DNA from: a bacterium
Lineage (GTDB): Bacteria; Hydrothermota; Tepidihabitantia; SM23-42; JAOAFX01
Reading direction: 5' to 3'
NCBI GenBank assembly: GCA_036382775.1
Contig: DASVHD010000029.1
Location: 1-64,000 of the forward strand
DNA: 64,000 nt
The position numbers and the translations under genes are program-made. The notes under the pieces were generated by a model. It did no database searches. It worked only from the letters and a program-made list of their open reading frames with translations, and was not told where the DNA came from. Below are positions 24,888-34,013 of the stretch, in pieces; positions within the stretch are counted from its first letter, which is position 1, and every line of letters begins with the position of its first letter.

Positions 24888-25510
24888 TTTACCCCCCTCG
24901 TTGTATCCGTGGCCACTTCGATCACCGGCGTAATACTCGCGGTCAGCGTGAATTCCATCATCTCTTGCTTTTCGACCGTTTTCTTCTCCAGCACGGTCAG
25001 GTCAACGTTGCTGATGTACGGCGATTCCTCCAGCCGGTTCATGAAATCGGCAACGAGCAGGTTCGATGCGGTCGTGCCCTTGATGCCCATGCTCGAGGCA
25101 TTGAGATCAACCGACGTCAACCAGGTGAATTCCGGAATCCGTGTGGAGATCTCATCCAGGACGTGGGCCATCAAGAACCGGTCCCGGTTCAGCTCTTTTA
25201 TCGGCGTGATCAAGGACAAGAGCTGACGCTCGCGGTTCTTGAGGCTGTCGACCGTTGTGACGTAGATCTTCAGCTCATCGAGCTTCGTGTTCAGCGTTCT
25301 GATATCGTTGTTCAGGTTACCCGAGCGCATTGACTGGATGACTAGTAAAACTGCGACGATCAAGACAACCACAACGATGCCCACAATATAAACGGCGGTT
25401 GTCTTGATGGGCGGCAGTTTCAAACCTGGTCCAGCTGCTTTTGCGGCTTTAGGCTTGGGAGCTTTGCCCTTTTTTGCGATTGAAGCTAAGTTTATCTTTA
25501 TCATAATCAC
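24884..25510 (-). CDS. pilN: pilus assembly protein PilN
   Basis: The 208-residue protein has a short cytosolic N-terminus with IKINLA (the usual PilM-binding motif INLLP is here INLAS), a membrane helix at about 35-60 and a periplasmic coiled coil plus ferredoxin-like domain (LVADFMNRLEESPYISNVDL). An Ala/Lys/Pro-rich linker precedes the helix. It overlaps pilM and pilO by four bases each. Confidence 0.9.
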   Translation of the reverse strand: MIMIKINLASIAKKGKAPKPKAAKAAGPGLKLPPIKTTAVYIVGIVVVVLIVAVLLVIQSMRSGNLNNDIRTLNTKLDELKIYVTTVDSLKNRERQLLSLITPIKELNRDRFLMAHVLDEISTRIPEFTWLTSVDLNASSMGIKGTTASNLLVADFMNRLEESPYISNVDLTVLEKKTVEKQEMMEFTLTASITPVIEVATDTTRGVK

Positions 25511-26553
25511 TCCCCCCTTAGAGCGAGCCCGACGGCTTGGGCTAAAATAGGTCCAACAACATCGACCCCCTCAGGCGCGAAGATCGCGGGATCATACACG
25601 ATATTCTTGAAGGGATTAAGGAGTTCAATGGAAAGATTAAGCCGTCTTTTCAGATTTTCCAGAAGATTTGGTATTAATGATCCGCCCCCAGAGAGATAAA
25701 TTCGATTTACTTTCTCTTCGCCCGTGACGCTAGACAGGAACTGCAGGCTTCTTTCGATCTGCGTACCCAGATCACTGACAAAGGATTCAAATACACCCTG
25801 GATGGAATCCTGGGAGGCACCAACTGGGATCGCACCTTTTACCGCGTTCGATGCATCATCATAATTGAACCCGATCTCCTTCTGGAGCTTGCTGATGAAT
25901 GCATTGACGCCGTAATACACATCTCGCGCAGAAAGCGAAGAACCGGCTTTGATCACGTTCATGACCGTCATGCCGGCACCGATATTGATGAGACCAATAG
26001 TTTCATCCGGACTGCTCTGGAAGTTGTATTCATAAACGTTTTGCAGCGCGAATGCTGTGGCTTCGATGACGACCGGATTGAGGTTAAGTTCCTTCAAGAG
26101 CGTCGTTAAATTGTTGACCAGTTCGTTTTTTGCGGCAACGAGTATCACTTCCTGCTGTTTTTCCCCAAAATTGGGGTTTACGATGTCAAAATCAAGAGTG
26201 ACCTCGTTTATATCAAAAGGAACGTACTGCTCGGCTTCCCATTTGATCTGTTCCCTCGTATCCGCCTCGCTCATCCGGTCCATAATGATCCGCTTGATAA
26301 TCACATCCCTTCCGGCAAGACCTATGACCACATCCTTGGTCGTTACCCCTTTCGTCTCAATAAGCGTACGTATGGAATCTAATACCGCCTCGCGGTCGAT
26401 TATCTCGCCTTCCACGATCGCATCGGGCAGAACCTTCGAAATTCCATATGTAACCAATTTCTTTGCCTTGCCCGGACTCAACTCAACCATCTTAGTTTGA
26501 CTTGACCCGATATCAAGACCAATCACTCTTTTCTTTTTCCCAAACATATTCAC
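25507..26553 (-). CDS. pilM: pilus assembly ATPase-like protein PilM
   Basis: The 348-residue protein has the actin-like fold of PilM: VIGLDIGSSQTKMVELSPGKA, WEAEQYVPFDINEVTLDFDIV, LINIGAGMTVMNVI and IYLSGGGSLIPNL. It forms a cytosolic ring bound to PilN. It is the first gene of pilMNOPQ, with AAGGAGTG before the ATG and a consensus promoter further upstream. The pilin and motor ATPase genes are not in this window. Confidence 0.93.
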   Translation of the reverse strand: MNMFGKKKRVIGLDIGSSQTKMVELSPGKAKKLVTYGISKVLPDAIVEGEIIDREAVLDSIRTLIETKGVTTKDVVIGLAGRDVIIKRIIMDRMSEADTREQIKWEAEQYVPFDINEVTLDFDIVNPNFGEKQQEVILVAAKNELVNNLTTLLKELNLNPVVIEATAFALQNVYEYNFQSSPDETIGLINIGAGMTVMNVIKAGSSLSARDVYYGVNAFISKLQKEIGFNYDDASNAVKGAIPVGASQDSIQGVFESFVSDLGTQIERSLQFLSSVTGEEKVNRIYLSGGGSLIPNLLENLKRRLNLSIELLNPFKNIVYDPAIFAPEGVDVVGPILAQAVGLALRGE

Positions 26554-26587
26554 TCCTTTTTATTTTATTTTACACCACAATTTTAAT

Positions 26588-26615
26588 ATTATATATATAA
26601 TTCGTTAACTGTCAA
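26588..26615 (-). promoter_or_regulatory. promoter of the pilMNOPQ operon
   Basis: On the minus strand TTGACA (26615-26610), 16-bp spacer, TATAAT (26593-26588). The leader is about 30 bases and has AAGGAGTG. Confidence 0.8.
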
Positions 26616-26623
26616 GAGGGAAA

Positions 26624-27732
<1,109 letters not shown>

Positions 27733-27739
27733 TGTACGG

Positions 27740-28987
27740 TCATAATCCATACATGGCGATGATCTCATCCTTTTTCTTACCCAGGATCTTGTATTTTGCA
27801 CCAACCTTGGTGAAGGCCGCGATCGCTTTGTCCAGGTGCTCCTGTTCATGGCCGGCCGAGACCTGGGTCCGGATCCGCGCCTGCCCTTGCGGCACGACCG
27901 GGAATGCAAAACCGATGACATAGATACCTTCGGCGTATAGGTCGCGCGCCATGTCCTGAGCGAGCTTCGCGTTATAGAGCATCACCGGCACGATCGGATG
28001 AACGCCTTCCTTGATATCGAACCCGGCTTTGGTCATTTTTTCCCGGAAGTATTTCGCATTGGATTCAAGCTTGTCCCGGCGGTCCGTGGTCTTGGAGATC
28101 AGATCAACGACCTTTATGGCGGCGGATACGACTACCGGCGGGATGGTGTTCGAAAAAAGATAGGGACGGGCGCGCTGGCGGCACAGGGCGACGATCTCTT
28201 TTTTGCCGCTCACGCAGCCGCCTGAAGCACCGCCCATGGCCTTTCCCAGGGTGGTCGTGATCACGTCGATCCGATCGATAACACCGCAGTACTCATGAGT
28301 ACCACGGCCGGTCTTCCCGACAAACCCGGTCGCGTGTGAATCGTCCACCATTACCATCGCATCGTATTTTTCCGCCAGGCCGCAGATCTTGTCGAGTTTA
28401 GCAATATCGCCATCCATTGAAAACACGCCGTCCGTGATGATCATCCGGAACCGGCATGACTGGCTTTCCTGTAGCTTTTCCTCAAGGTGCTCCATGTTGG
28501 AATGTTTATAATTGAAGAGCTGCGCTTTGCATAAACGCATGCCGTCAACAATGGACGCGTGCACAAGCCGGTCTGAAATCATCGCGTCGGATTTATCAAG
28601 GGCGACGTCGAACAGGCCCGCATTGGCATCCATGCAGGACGGGAAAAGGACCGTGTCCTCGGTACGGAGAAAGGCGGAGAGCTTTCTTTCCAGTTCGGCG
28701 TGGATATCCTGCGTGCCGCAGATGAAACGGACCGATGACATCCCGTAGCCGCGTTCATCCAGTCCCTTGTGCGCAGCCGCGATTACTTCCGGGTGGCTCG
28801 AGAGCCCCAGGTAATTGTTCGCACAAAAATTGATAACCTCTTTAACCTCGGATCCCTGAGGAAATTCGACCTTGATATGGGCAGCCTGCGGCGAGCGTAT
28901 ATATCGTTCTTCTTTATATAGCCCGGCGCCCTTGATGCCCGTCAATTCATCCGCATAGAAAGTGCGTGCTTTACCGCTATAGGCCAT
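27740..28987 (-). CDS. kbl: 2-amino-3-ketobutyrate CoA ligase (alpha-oxoamine synthase)
   Basis: The 415-residue PLP enzyme shows NFCANNYLGLSSHPEV, MVMVDDSHATGFVGKTGRGT and the Schiff-base Lys in DVITTTLGKAMGGASGG. The sequence is closest in pattern to Kbl, which splits 2-amino-3-ketobutyrate with CoA into glycine and acetyl-CoA. Tdh, which makes that substrate, lies in the same operon. The directly upstream gene encodes a carrier protein, which is unusual for kbl and leaves open a carrier-bound acyl donor, as in some other oxoamine synthases. Confidence 0.88.
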   Translation of the reverse strand: MAYSGKARTFYADELTGIKGAGLYKEERYIRSPQAAHIKVEFPQGSEVKEVINFCANNYLGLSSHPEVIAAAHKGLDERGYGMSSVRFICGTQDIHAELERKLSAFLRTEDTVLFPSCMDANAGLFDVALDKSDAMISDRLVHASIVDGMRLCKAQLFNYKHSNMEHLEEKLQESQSCRFRMIITDGVFSMDGDIAKLDKICGLAEKYDAMVMVDDSHATGFVGKTGRGTHEYCGVIDRIDVITTTLGKAMGGASGGCVSGKKEIVALCRQRARPYLFSNTIPPVVVSAAIKVVDLISKTTDRRDKLESNAKYFREKMTKAGFDIKEGVHPIVPVMLYNAKLAQDMARDLYAEGIYVIGFAFPVVPQGQARIRTQVSAGHEQEHLDKAIAAFTKVGAKYKILGKKKDEIIAMYGL

Positions 28988-28989
28988 TA

Positions 28990-29244
28990 TTACTCCTTTA
29001 CGAATTCTTTCAGCAGCGCCAGGATGTTATTGACCGAATCGAACGCCTTAGGCGTGGCTTTTTCATCCGGTATCTTGATCTGGAATTTCTTTTCAAGAAA
29101 GGTTTTCAGGGAAACCATGGAAAAGGAATCGACAATGCCGTTCGAGATCAATTTGGTATTCTCGTCGATCTCCTGGTCAGAATCCTCATCCAGGTACTCT
29201 TTTTTAACGTAATCAATGATCATTTTTTTCGCATCATCGGCCAT
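28990..29244 (-). CDS. acyl carrier protein
   Basis: The 84-residue protein has four-helix carrier-protein features: NTKLISNGIVDSFSMVSLKTFLEKKF, with Ser in VDSFS as the phosphopantetheine site. It differs from house-keeping AcpP (DSLDTVELVM) and resembles dedicated carriers next to synthases or ligases. AGGAGG lies before the ATG, and kbl starts two bases after the stop. AcpS, the enzyme that would load it, is in the same operon. Confidence 0.88.
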   Translation of the reverse strand: MADDAKKMIIDYVKKEYLDEDSDQEIDENTKLISNGIVDSFSMVSLKTFLEKKFQIKIPDEKATPKAFDSVNNILALLKEFVKE

Positions 29245-29261
29245 AAAACCTCCTTCCTAGA

Positions 29262-29320
29262 ATAAATCCTAATTACCAAATACCAAATTACAAATGAATT
29301 TCAAATGACAAATTCCAAAA
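29262..29320. repeat. dispersed CAAAT-rich intergenic repeat, copy 2
   Basis: The block includes TACCAAATTACAAATGAAT and TTCAAATGACAAATTCC. It sits between the ligase stop and the carrier protein start, inside an operon, so it is likely transcribed. Confidence 0.6.
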
Positions 29321-29344
29321 AAATCATTTTCGCTTCCCTTGTCC

Positions 29345-31045
29345 TTAATCATTTTCAAGCGTCGAGATGTCGCCGATCTCCTCGCCCCGCTCTTTGGCCC
29401 GAAGCAGCCGCCGCATGATCTTTCCGCTTCTCGTCTTGGGCAGGGAGGCAACGAACTCGATTGTCTGCGGCATGGCAAGGGGCGACAGTTTTTTTCTTAT
29501 AAAATTCATGATATCAAGTTCCAGGTCGGCATTCGCTTCGAAACCCGGTTTCAGAGCCACGAACGCTTTAACCACTTCCATGTTGATCGGATCGGGTTTT
29601 CCGACCGCGGCCGATTCTGCTACCGCCTTGTGCTCGAGCAGGGCGGATTCGATCTCGAACGGTCCGACCAGGTGACCGGCCGTATTTATGACATCGTCAT
29701 CACGGCCGACGAACCAGAAATATCCTTCACTATCAATGCTCGAACGGTCGCCGCATATGTACCAGCCGTTCTTGAACTTGCCGTCATAGGTCTCCTTGTT
29801 ATTCCAGTAGGTCCTCATCATTGACGGCCAGCCGGGTTTCAGGGCGATGAGTCCCACCGTGCCCGGTGTTTTTATCGGTTCATAGGTCCTGGGATCGACC
29901 ACGATCGCCACTATCCCTGGCACGGCTTTGCCCATGGAACCAGGCTTTATCTTCATGCCCGGGAAATTCGAGATCACGATCGCGCCGGTCTCGGTCTGCC
30001 AGTAGGAATCATGAAAGGGTAAACCGTATGCTTTTTCCGACCAGATCACGGCCTCGGCATTGAGCGGCTCGCCGACGCTGACCAGGTGCCGGAGCGAAGA
30101 AAGATCGTGTTTCTTGACGGCCTCTACGCCCTCTTTCATGAGCAGCCTGATGGCCGTGGGCGCGCTGTACCATACCGTCACTTTGTACTTCTCGATAAAA
30201 GCGTACCATTTGTCGGTGTTGAAACCGATATCCATCACGCACTGGGTCACGCCGGTCGACCAGGCGCCGATGATCCCGTACGAAGTCCCGGTGACCCAGC
30301 CCGGATCCGCCGTGCACCAGTAGACATCTTCGGTCCTTAAGTCCAGCACCCAGCGGGCCGTGATGTACTGGGCGATGATCGAAGAGTGCACGTGGAGCGC
30401 GCCTTTGGGTTTGCCGGTCGTGCCCGACGTATAGTGCATCACGGACGGCACTTCCTGGCCGACCTTGTTGATCGTGAATTTATCGACCCGCGGCATTTTT
30501 TCCATGGCCAACGCGACCTCACAGCCTTCAAGCGGTTTATTCTCCGCATCGACCACGACGATCTTTTTCAGTTCGGGCAGCCTTTGCTTTATCCGGCGGA
30601 CCTTACCCAGGTGCTTGCGCGTCGTCATGATCGCTTTGGTCTTGGCATCGTCGAGCCGGGTGAAAAGCGCTTCTTCGCCGAAGGCCGAAAACAGGGGCTG
30701 TGCGATCGCGCCCAGTTTAAGGATGCCGATAAAGGAAATGTACAATTCGGGGATCTTGTCCATGAATATGCAGACCCGATCACCTTCGCCGATACCCTGG
30801 TCAGAAAGGAACTTGGCGATAGTATTGCTATGAACGCGGATATCATCGTAGGTGTATTCTTTTGTCTCACCCGTAAACCCCTGCCAGTACAACGCGATCT
30901 TGCTTCCCAATCCCTTTTCGCAGATCCGGTCAGAACAGTAATAACCGATATTGTACATGCCGTTCAAACCGAACTCCAATTCATCCGCAGAGAATTTCCA
31001 GTCGAAATTCTTATATTGTTCGTCATACGAACCGATATTGCTCAT
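29345..31045 (-). CDS. acetyl-CoA synthetase-like AMP-forming ligase
   Basis: The ATG at 31045 with AAGGAGG upstream gives 566 residues; the reading frame extends further but without family similarity. Motifs are MHYTSGTTGKPKGALHVH, DSYWQTETGAIVISNF, GWYICGDRSSIDSEGYFWFVGRDDDVI and the catalytic Lys in KTRSGKIMRR. The Trp in YWQTE is the residue that limits acetyl-CoA synthetases to short acids. It is about 80 residues shorter than E. coli Acs. It may feed acetyl groups to CoA for the kbl reaction or to the neighbouring carrier protein. It overlaps acpS by four bases. Confidence 0.85.
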   Translation of the reverse strand: MSNIGSYDEQYKNFDWKFSADELEFGLNGMYNIGYYCSDRICEKGLGSKIALYWQGFTGETKEYTYDDIRVHSNTIAKFLSDQGIGEGDRVCIFMDKIPELYISFIGILKLGAIAQPLFSAFGEEALFTRLDDAKTKAIMTTRKHLGKVRRIKQRLPELKKIVVVDAENKPLEGCEVALAMEKMPRVDKFTINKVGQEVPSVMHYTSGTTGKPKGALHVHSSIIAQYITARWVLDLRTEDVYWCTADPGWVTGTSYGIIGAWSTGVTQCVMDIGFNTDKWYAFIEKYKVTVWYSAPTAIRLLMKEGVEAVKKHDLSSLRHLVSVGEPLNAEAVIWSEKAYGLPFHDSYWQTETGAIVISNFPGMKIKPGSMGKAVPGIVAIVVDPRTYEPIKTPGTVGLIALKPGWPSMMRTYWNNKETYDGKFKNGWYICGDRSSIDSEGYFWFVGRDDDVINTAGHLVGPFEIESALLEHKAVAESAAVGKPDPINMEVVKAFVALKPGFEANADLELDIMNFIRKKLSPLAMPQTIEFVASLPKTRSGKIMRRLLRAKERGEEIGDISTLEND

Positions 31046-31428
31046 GACAGATCCTCCTTGCCTGGTCCTGTACGTTCTGGGCCTTCGATCAGAACGAACG
31101 AGATGCTGAGATCTCTGGTTTGCGCGGTCGCGATGTGGAATTTCCGACCCTGGCCTGCGGTCTGTTCGTCGTGTAACCGCCCGGAAATCCTTATGCCGTC
31201 GCCGGAATTCCCGATGATCTCGATATCGTGCCAGCAAGAACCACGGCCGAGACCGCACCCCAGGGCTTTGATCACCGCCTCTTTGGTGGCGAACCCTGCG
31301 GTCGCCATGACCGGATCCTCATGGCACGGCATTTCGCTACCGGTGAATATCTGATCCAAAAATCCAGTATCGGCCCTAGTGCGAAAACGCTCGCACTCCG
31401 CTATATCTATGCCAATACCATGGATCAT
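31042..31428 (-). CDS. acpS: holo-acyl carrier protein synthase
   Basis: The 128-residue protein has the AcpS signature: MIHGIGIDIAECERFRTR and FATKEAVIKALGCGLG, with the metal-binding Asp8 and the Glu of KEA. It moves 4'-phosphopantetheine from CoA to the Ser of a carrier protein. The region after GCG is more diverged than in typical AcpS, and the C-terminus (ERTGPGKEDLS) is extended. It lies between tdh and the ligase. Confidence 0.85.
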   Translation of the reverse strand: MIHGIGIDIAECERFRTRADTGFLDQIFTGSEMPCHEDPVMATAGFATKEAVIKALGCGLGRGSCWHDIEIIGNSGDGIRISGRLHDEQTAGQGRKFHIATAQTRDLSISFVLIEGPERTGPGKEDLS

Positions 31429-31438
31429 TGCTTATTAT

Positions 31439-32476
31439 CTATGGATAAAGAAGAACTTTCCCGCAGTTACCGCTTTCCATGAGTTCCATGCCCTTCTTGA
31501 ACTCTTCAAGCCGTAACCGGTGCGTGACAATGGGTTCCAGATCAAGCCGTCCTGAACTTAAGAACCGTGTTGCTTTATACCATGTGGAAAACATCAGACG
31601 GCCGTTTATGCCTTGAATGGTAACGTATTTGAATATTATTTCGTTCAGATCCATTTTAACGGGATGCTCGGGGAGTCCCAGTATCGTGAACCGTCCTCCT
31701 GGTCTCAATGCCTTGATGCCGTCCTGGATCGCCGTCGCGTTGCCGGACAGCTCAAGCACGACGTCCGCTCCCAAACCGCCCGTTTCCTCTTTAACAAGAC
31801 CCACCACGTTATTTTTCAGGGGGTTAATAACAAAATCCGCCCCCATTTTTTTGGCAAGCTGGAGGCGGTACTCGTTGATCTCCGTGGCGATTATCTTGGT
31901 TGCGCCGCACGTCCGGCATAAAGCAACTGCCATCAATCCGATCGGACCGCAACCGGTTATCAGGACCACGGCACCCGCGATCTCGCCGGCCAGAGCAGTA
32001 TGGATAGCGTTGCCGAGCGGTTCCATGACCGATATATAGTCTTTGGGTATCTTTTCCTGCACTGACCAGGCATTGGCCGCGGGAACCAGGGCATACTCGG
32101 CGAACACGCCGTCGACATCAACGCCGAATATCCGCCCGTTCTCGCATATGTGTGCCAGACCGTTCCGGCACATGAAACAATACCCACATGCGATATGGGT
32201 CTCGGCCGATATGGTTTCGCCGACCTTGACGGTTTGAACCCTGCTGCCCGTTTCAACGACCTCGCCGCACAGCTCATGCCCCATGGTCTGGGGGATCTTC
32301 TTGATCCTTTTTTTCGCCCAGTCGTTCCATTGGTAGATATGCAGGTCAGTCCCGCAAATGGATGTTGCGATGACCTTAACTAAAACATCGTCTGGACCTG
32401 GCGTTGGGATATCGACTTCAAGGAGTTCGGCACCTGGTTCGGGCTTGACTTTTACGACCGCTTTCATTTTGGGCAT
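31439..32476 (-). CDS. tdh: L-threonine 3-dehydrogenase
   Basis: The 345-residue zinc-dependent medium-chain dehydrogenase has ATSICGTDLHIYQWNDWA (catalytic zinc Cys and the Tdh-specific HIYQWN), GHELCGEVVE, the structural zinc site CGYCFMCRNGLAHIC and the NAD motif ITGCGPIGLMAV. It oxidises threonine to 2-amino-3-ketobutyrate, the substrate of Kbl. It is the first gene of the tdh-acpS-ligase-ACP-kbl-tgt operon and has a GAGGGAGA ribosome site. Confidence 0.92.
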   Translation of the reverse strand: MPKMKAVVKVKPEPGAELLEVDIPTPGPDDVLVKVIATSICGTDLHIYQWNDWAKKRIKKIPQTMGHELCGEVVETGSRVQTVKVGETISAETHIACGYCFMCRNGLAHICENGRIFGVDVDGVFAEYALVPAANAWSVQEKIPKDYISVMEPLGNAIHTALAGEIAGAVVLITGCGPIGLMAVALCRTCGATKIIATEINEYRLQLAKKMGADFVINPLKNNVVGLVKEETGGLGADVVLELSGNATAIQDGIKALRPGGRFTILGLPEHPVKMDLNEIIFKYVTIQGINGRLMFSTWYKATRFLSSGRLDLEPIVTHRLRLEEFKKGMELMESGNCGKVLLYP

Positions 32477-32490
32477 AAAATTCTCCCTCT

Positions 32491-32518
32491 ATTATAGCCA
32501 GATTGCAGCCTGAGTCAA
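32491..32518 (-). promoter_or_regulatory. promoter of the tdh-kbl operon
   Basis: On the minus strand TTGACT (32518-32513), 16-bp spacer, TATAAT (32496-32491). It lies 14 bases before the ATG, so the leader is only about 8 bases and would keep only part of the ribosome site. Confidence 0.75.
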
Positions 32519-32541
32519 TGATAATTATACCCGGTTTTGAC

Positions 32542-33693
32542 CTAAAAGACGATCTTGATACCCAGCCGCATGAGGTGCGGCAAGGCCAGGAGGATTTCGC
32601 CGACCATCTTGCGCGTGTTGATATCGGTAATGGTCTTGCCCGAAAATATTTTCCTGCCGACCTTGAAGATCTTTACATAATCCTCGTCCGACAACTTGAA
32701 ATAAGCTTCCCGCACTTTCTTGTGGAACGATACTTCTTTCATGATCTCGCGCTTGATGTCTTTTTCGAACGTGTCCTTTTTCCCGCGCAGCCGCGATGCC
32801 GCGCTCACGCCCGCGATCACGCCGGATTTTATACCATTGGCGATCCCCGCGCCGCTTAAGGGATCGGTGAACCGCGCTGCGTCGCCGATGAGAAAAAAAT
32901 CGTTGCCGGAGAAACGTTTTAGGACCTTTGCCGGAACGCCGCCGAATATCCTTTCTTTGATCACGCCATGCGGAAACTCGCGCCGGATCCAGGCGTCCAG
33001 CAGGTCCCGGGCGCTCACCTTTGTCTGCAGTGGTGAAATGCCCAGGCCGATATTGGCTGAATTTGCTGACGTGGGGAATATCCAGGCGTATCCGCCGGGC
33101 GCGTACGACCGGCCAAAGATCAGATGAGTATAACCGGCTTTGACCTTGATATTTTCCATTTTGTACTGCGCGCAAACCTCGATCTCGGCAAGCGACAGCC
33201 GCGTGTCAATGCCCAGCCATTGGCCGACCTTTGAAGAAATTCCGTCGGCGGCGATCAAAAAACGATATCCGTATTTCTTTTTGCTATCCCCTTCTTTTAT
33301 AATTACCTTCCCGGCGTCCAAACCTATGACTTTAGCCCTGGTCTTCAAGACTACGCCCCGGTCCCGTGCTATTTTTGCCAGCGCCGGATCGAACACCTTG
33401 CGATTCATTACCCATCCCACTTTAGGATATTCGATCGTGAACTCATCGCCGTCCGGACCGCGCGCCACCGAACCTTTTAACTCGGCCGCGGTCCAATCAG
33501 GCTTTATGTCCAGATACCCGTTGATCGTGCTCCGCGACAGGCCTTCGGCGCACTGCAACGGCACACCCACGGTCTCGTGCTCTTCAAGGAGCAGGACCGA
33601 AACACCTTCCGTCGCGGCTGCGGCCGCCGCGCTGCTCCCGGCCGGACCGGCACCGACCACGATGACGTCGAAGGTTTCAGGTTTTGCAATCAT
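32542..33693 (-). CDS. geranylgeranyl reductase family flavoprotein
   Basis: The 383-residue protein has the FAD motif VIVVGAGPAGSSAAAAA, a CAEGLS segment near 45 typical of the family, the substrate-side PGGYAWIFP and the second FAD motif FLIGDAARFTDPLSGAGIANGI. Relatives reduce geranylgeranyl chains of archaeal lipids, chlorophyll or quinones. Which substrate is used here cannot be read from the sequence; a prenylated quinone or polyprenol is a reasonable inference. It is transcribed toward tdh but the tdh promoter lies between them. Confidence 0.82.
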   Translation of the reverse strand: MIAKPETFDVIVVGAGPAGSSAAAAAATEGVSVLLLEEHETVGVPLQCAEGLSRSTINGYLDIKPDWTAAELKGSVARGPDGDEFTIEYPKVGWVMNRKVFDPALAKIARDRGVVLKTRAKVIGLDAGKVIIKEGDSKKKYGYRFLIAADGISSKVGQWLGIDTRLSLAEIEVCAQYKMENIKVKAGYTHLIFGRSYAPGGYAWIFPTSANSANIGLGISPLQTKVSARDLLDAWIRREFPHGVIKERIFGGVPAKVLKRFSGNDFFLIGDAARFTDPLSGAGIANGIKSGVIAGVSAASRLRGKKDTFEKDIKREIMKEVSFHKKVREAYFKLSDEDYVKIFKVGRKIFSGKTITDINTRKMVGEILLALPHLMRLGIKIVF

Positions 33694-33695
33694 TG

Positions 33696-33828
33696 TTTGT
33701 CATCGCGAGCTCCGCGCCTAATGGCGCGGGGTGTGGCGATCTTTCTTTGTATAAAAAAGAATGGGATTGCTTCGTCTCCCGCTTTGCATCATAATGGAAA
33801 TAAATGAAGCAGATTCCTCGCAATGACA
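33696..33828. repeat. TCATTGCGAG-type dispersed repeat, copy 2
   Basis: It begins TTTGTCATCGCGAG and ends CTCGCAATGACAAG, so the ends are inverted, and an inner GATTGCTTCG matches the other copies. It looks like a complete miniature inverted-repeat element. It touches the start of the flavoprotein gene. Confidence 0.6.
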
Positions 33829-33869
33829 AGAGCCATAAAACTATTATTTCTCGTTTTCTTTTTTCGGTT

Positions 33870-34010
33870 TCCCCTCGTTCCTCGGGACACCAGTTATTAC
33901 CCCCCACCCTTACCCTCCCCCACAAAGGGGAGAGGAAAATGAAAAATAACAACGCACACCACACAATTCCCCTCCCTCGACGGGAGGGGATTAAGGGGAG
34001 GGTGAAATAA
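33870..34010. repeat. dispersed palindromic repeat, copy 2
   Basis: GGGACACCAGTTATTAC matches the inverse of the core of the repeat at 13495. It is followed by CCCTCCCC/GGGGAGAGG and CCCCTCCC/GGGAGGGG palindromes. With copy 2 of the other family it fills the 320-base gap before rarA. No gene is seen. Confidence 0.55.
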
Positions 34011-34013
34011 TAG

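Noticed and set aside
27740-32476. Bacterial sphingolipid synthesis cluster
   Set aside because: The oxoamine synthase and dehydrogenase match Kbl and Tdh rather than serine palmitoyltransferase and ketoreductase, and the ligase has the acetate-type Trp. I keep only the idea of carrier involvement.
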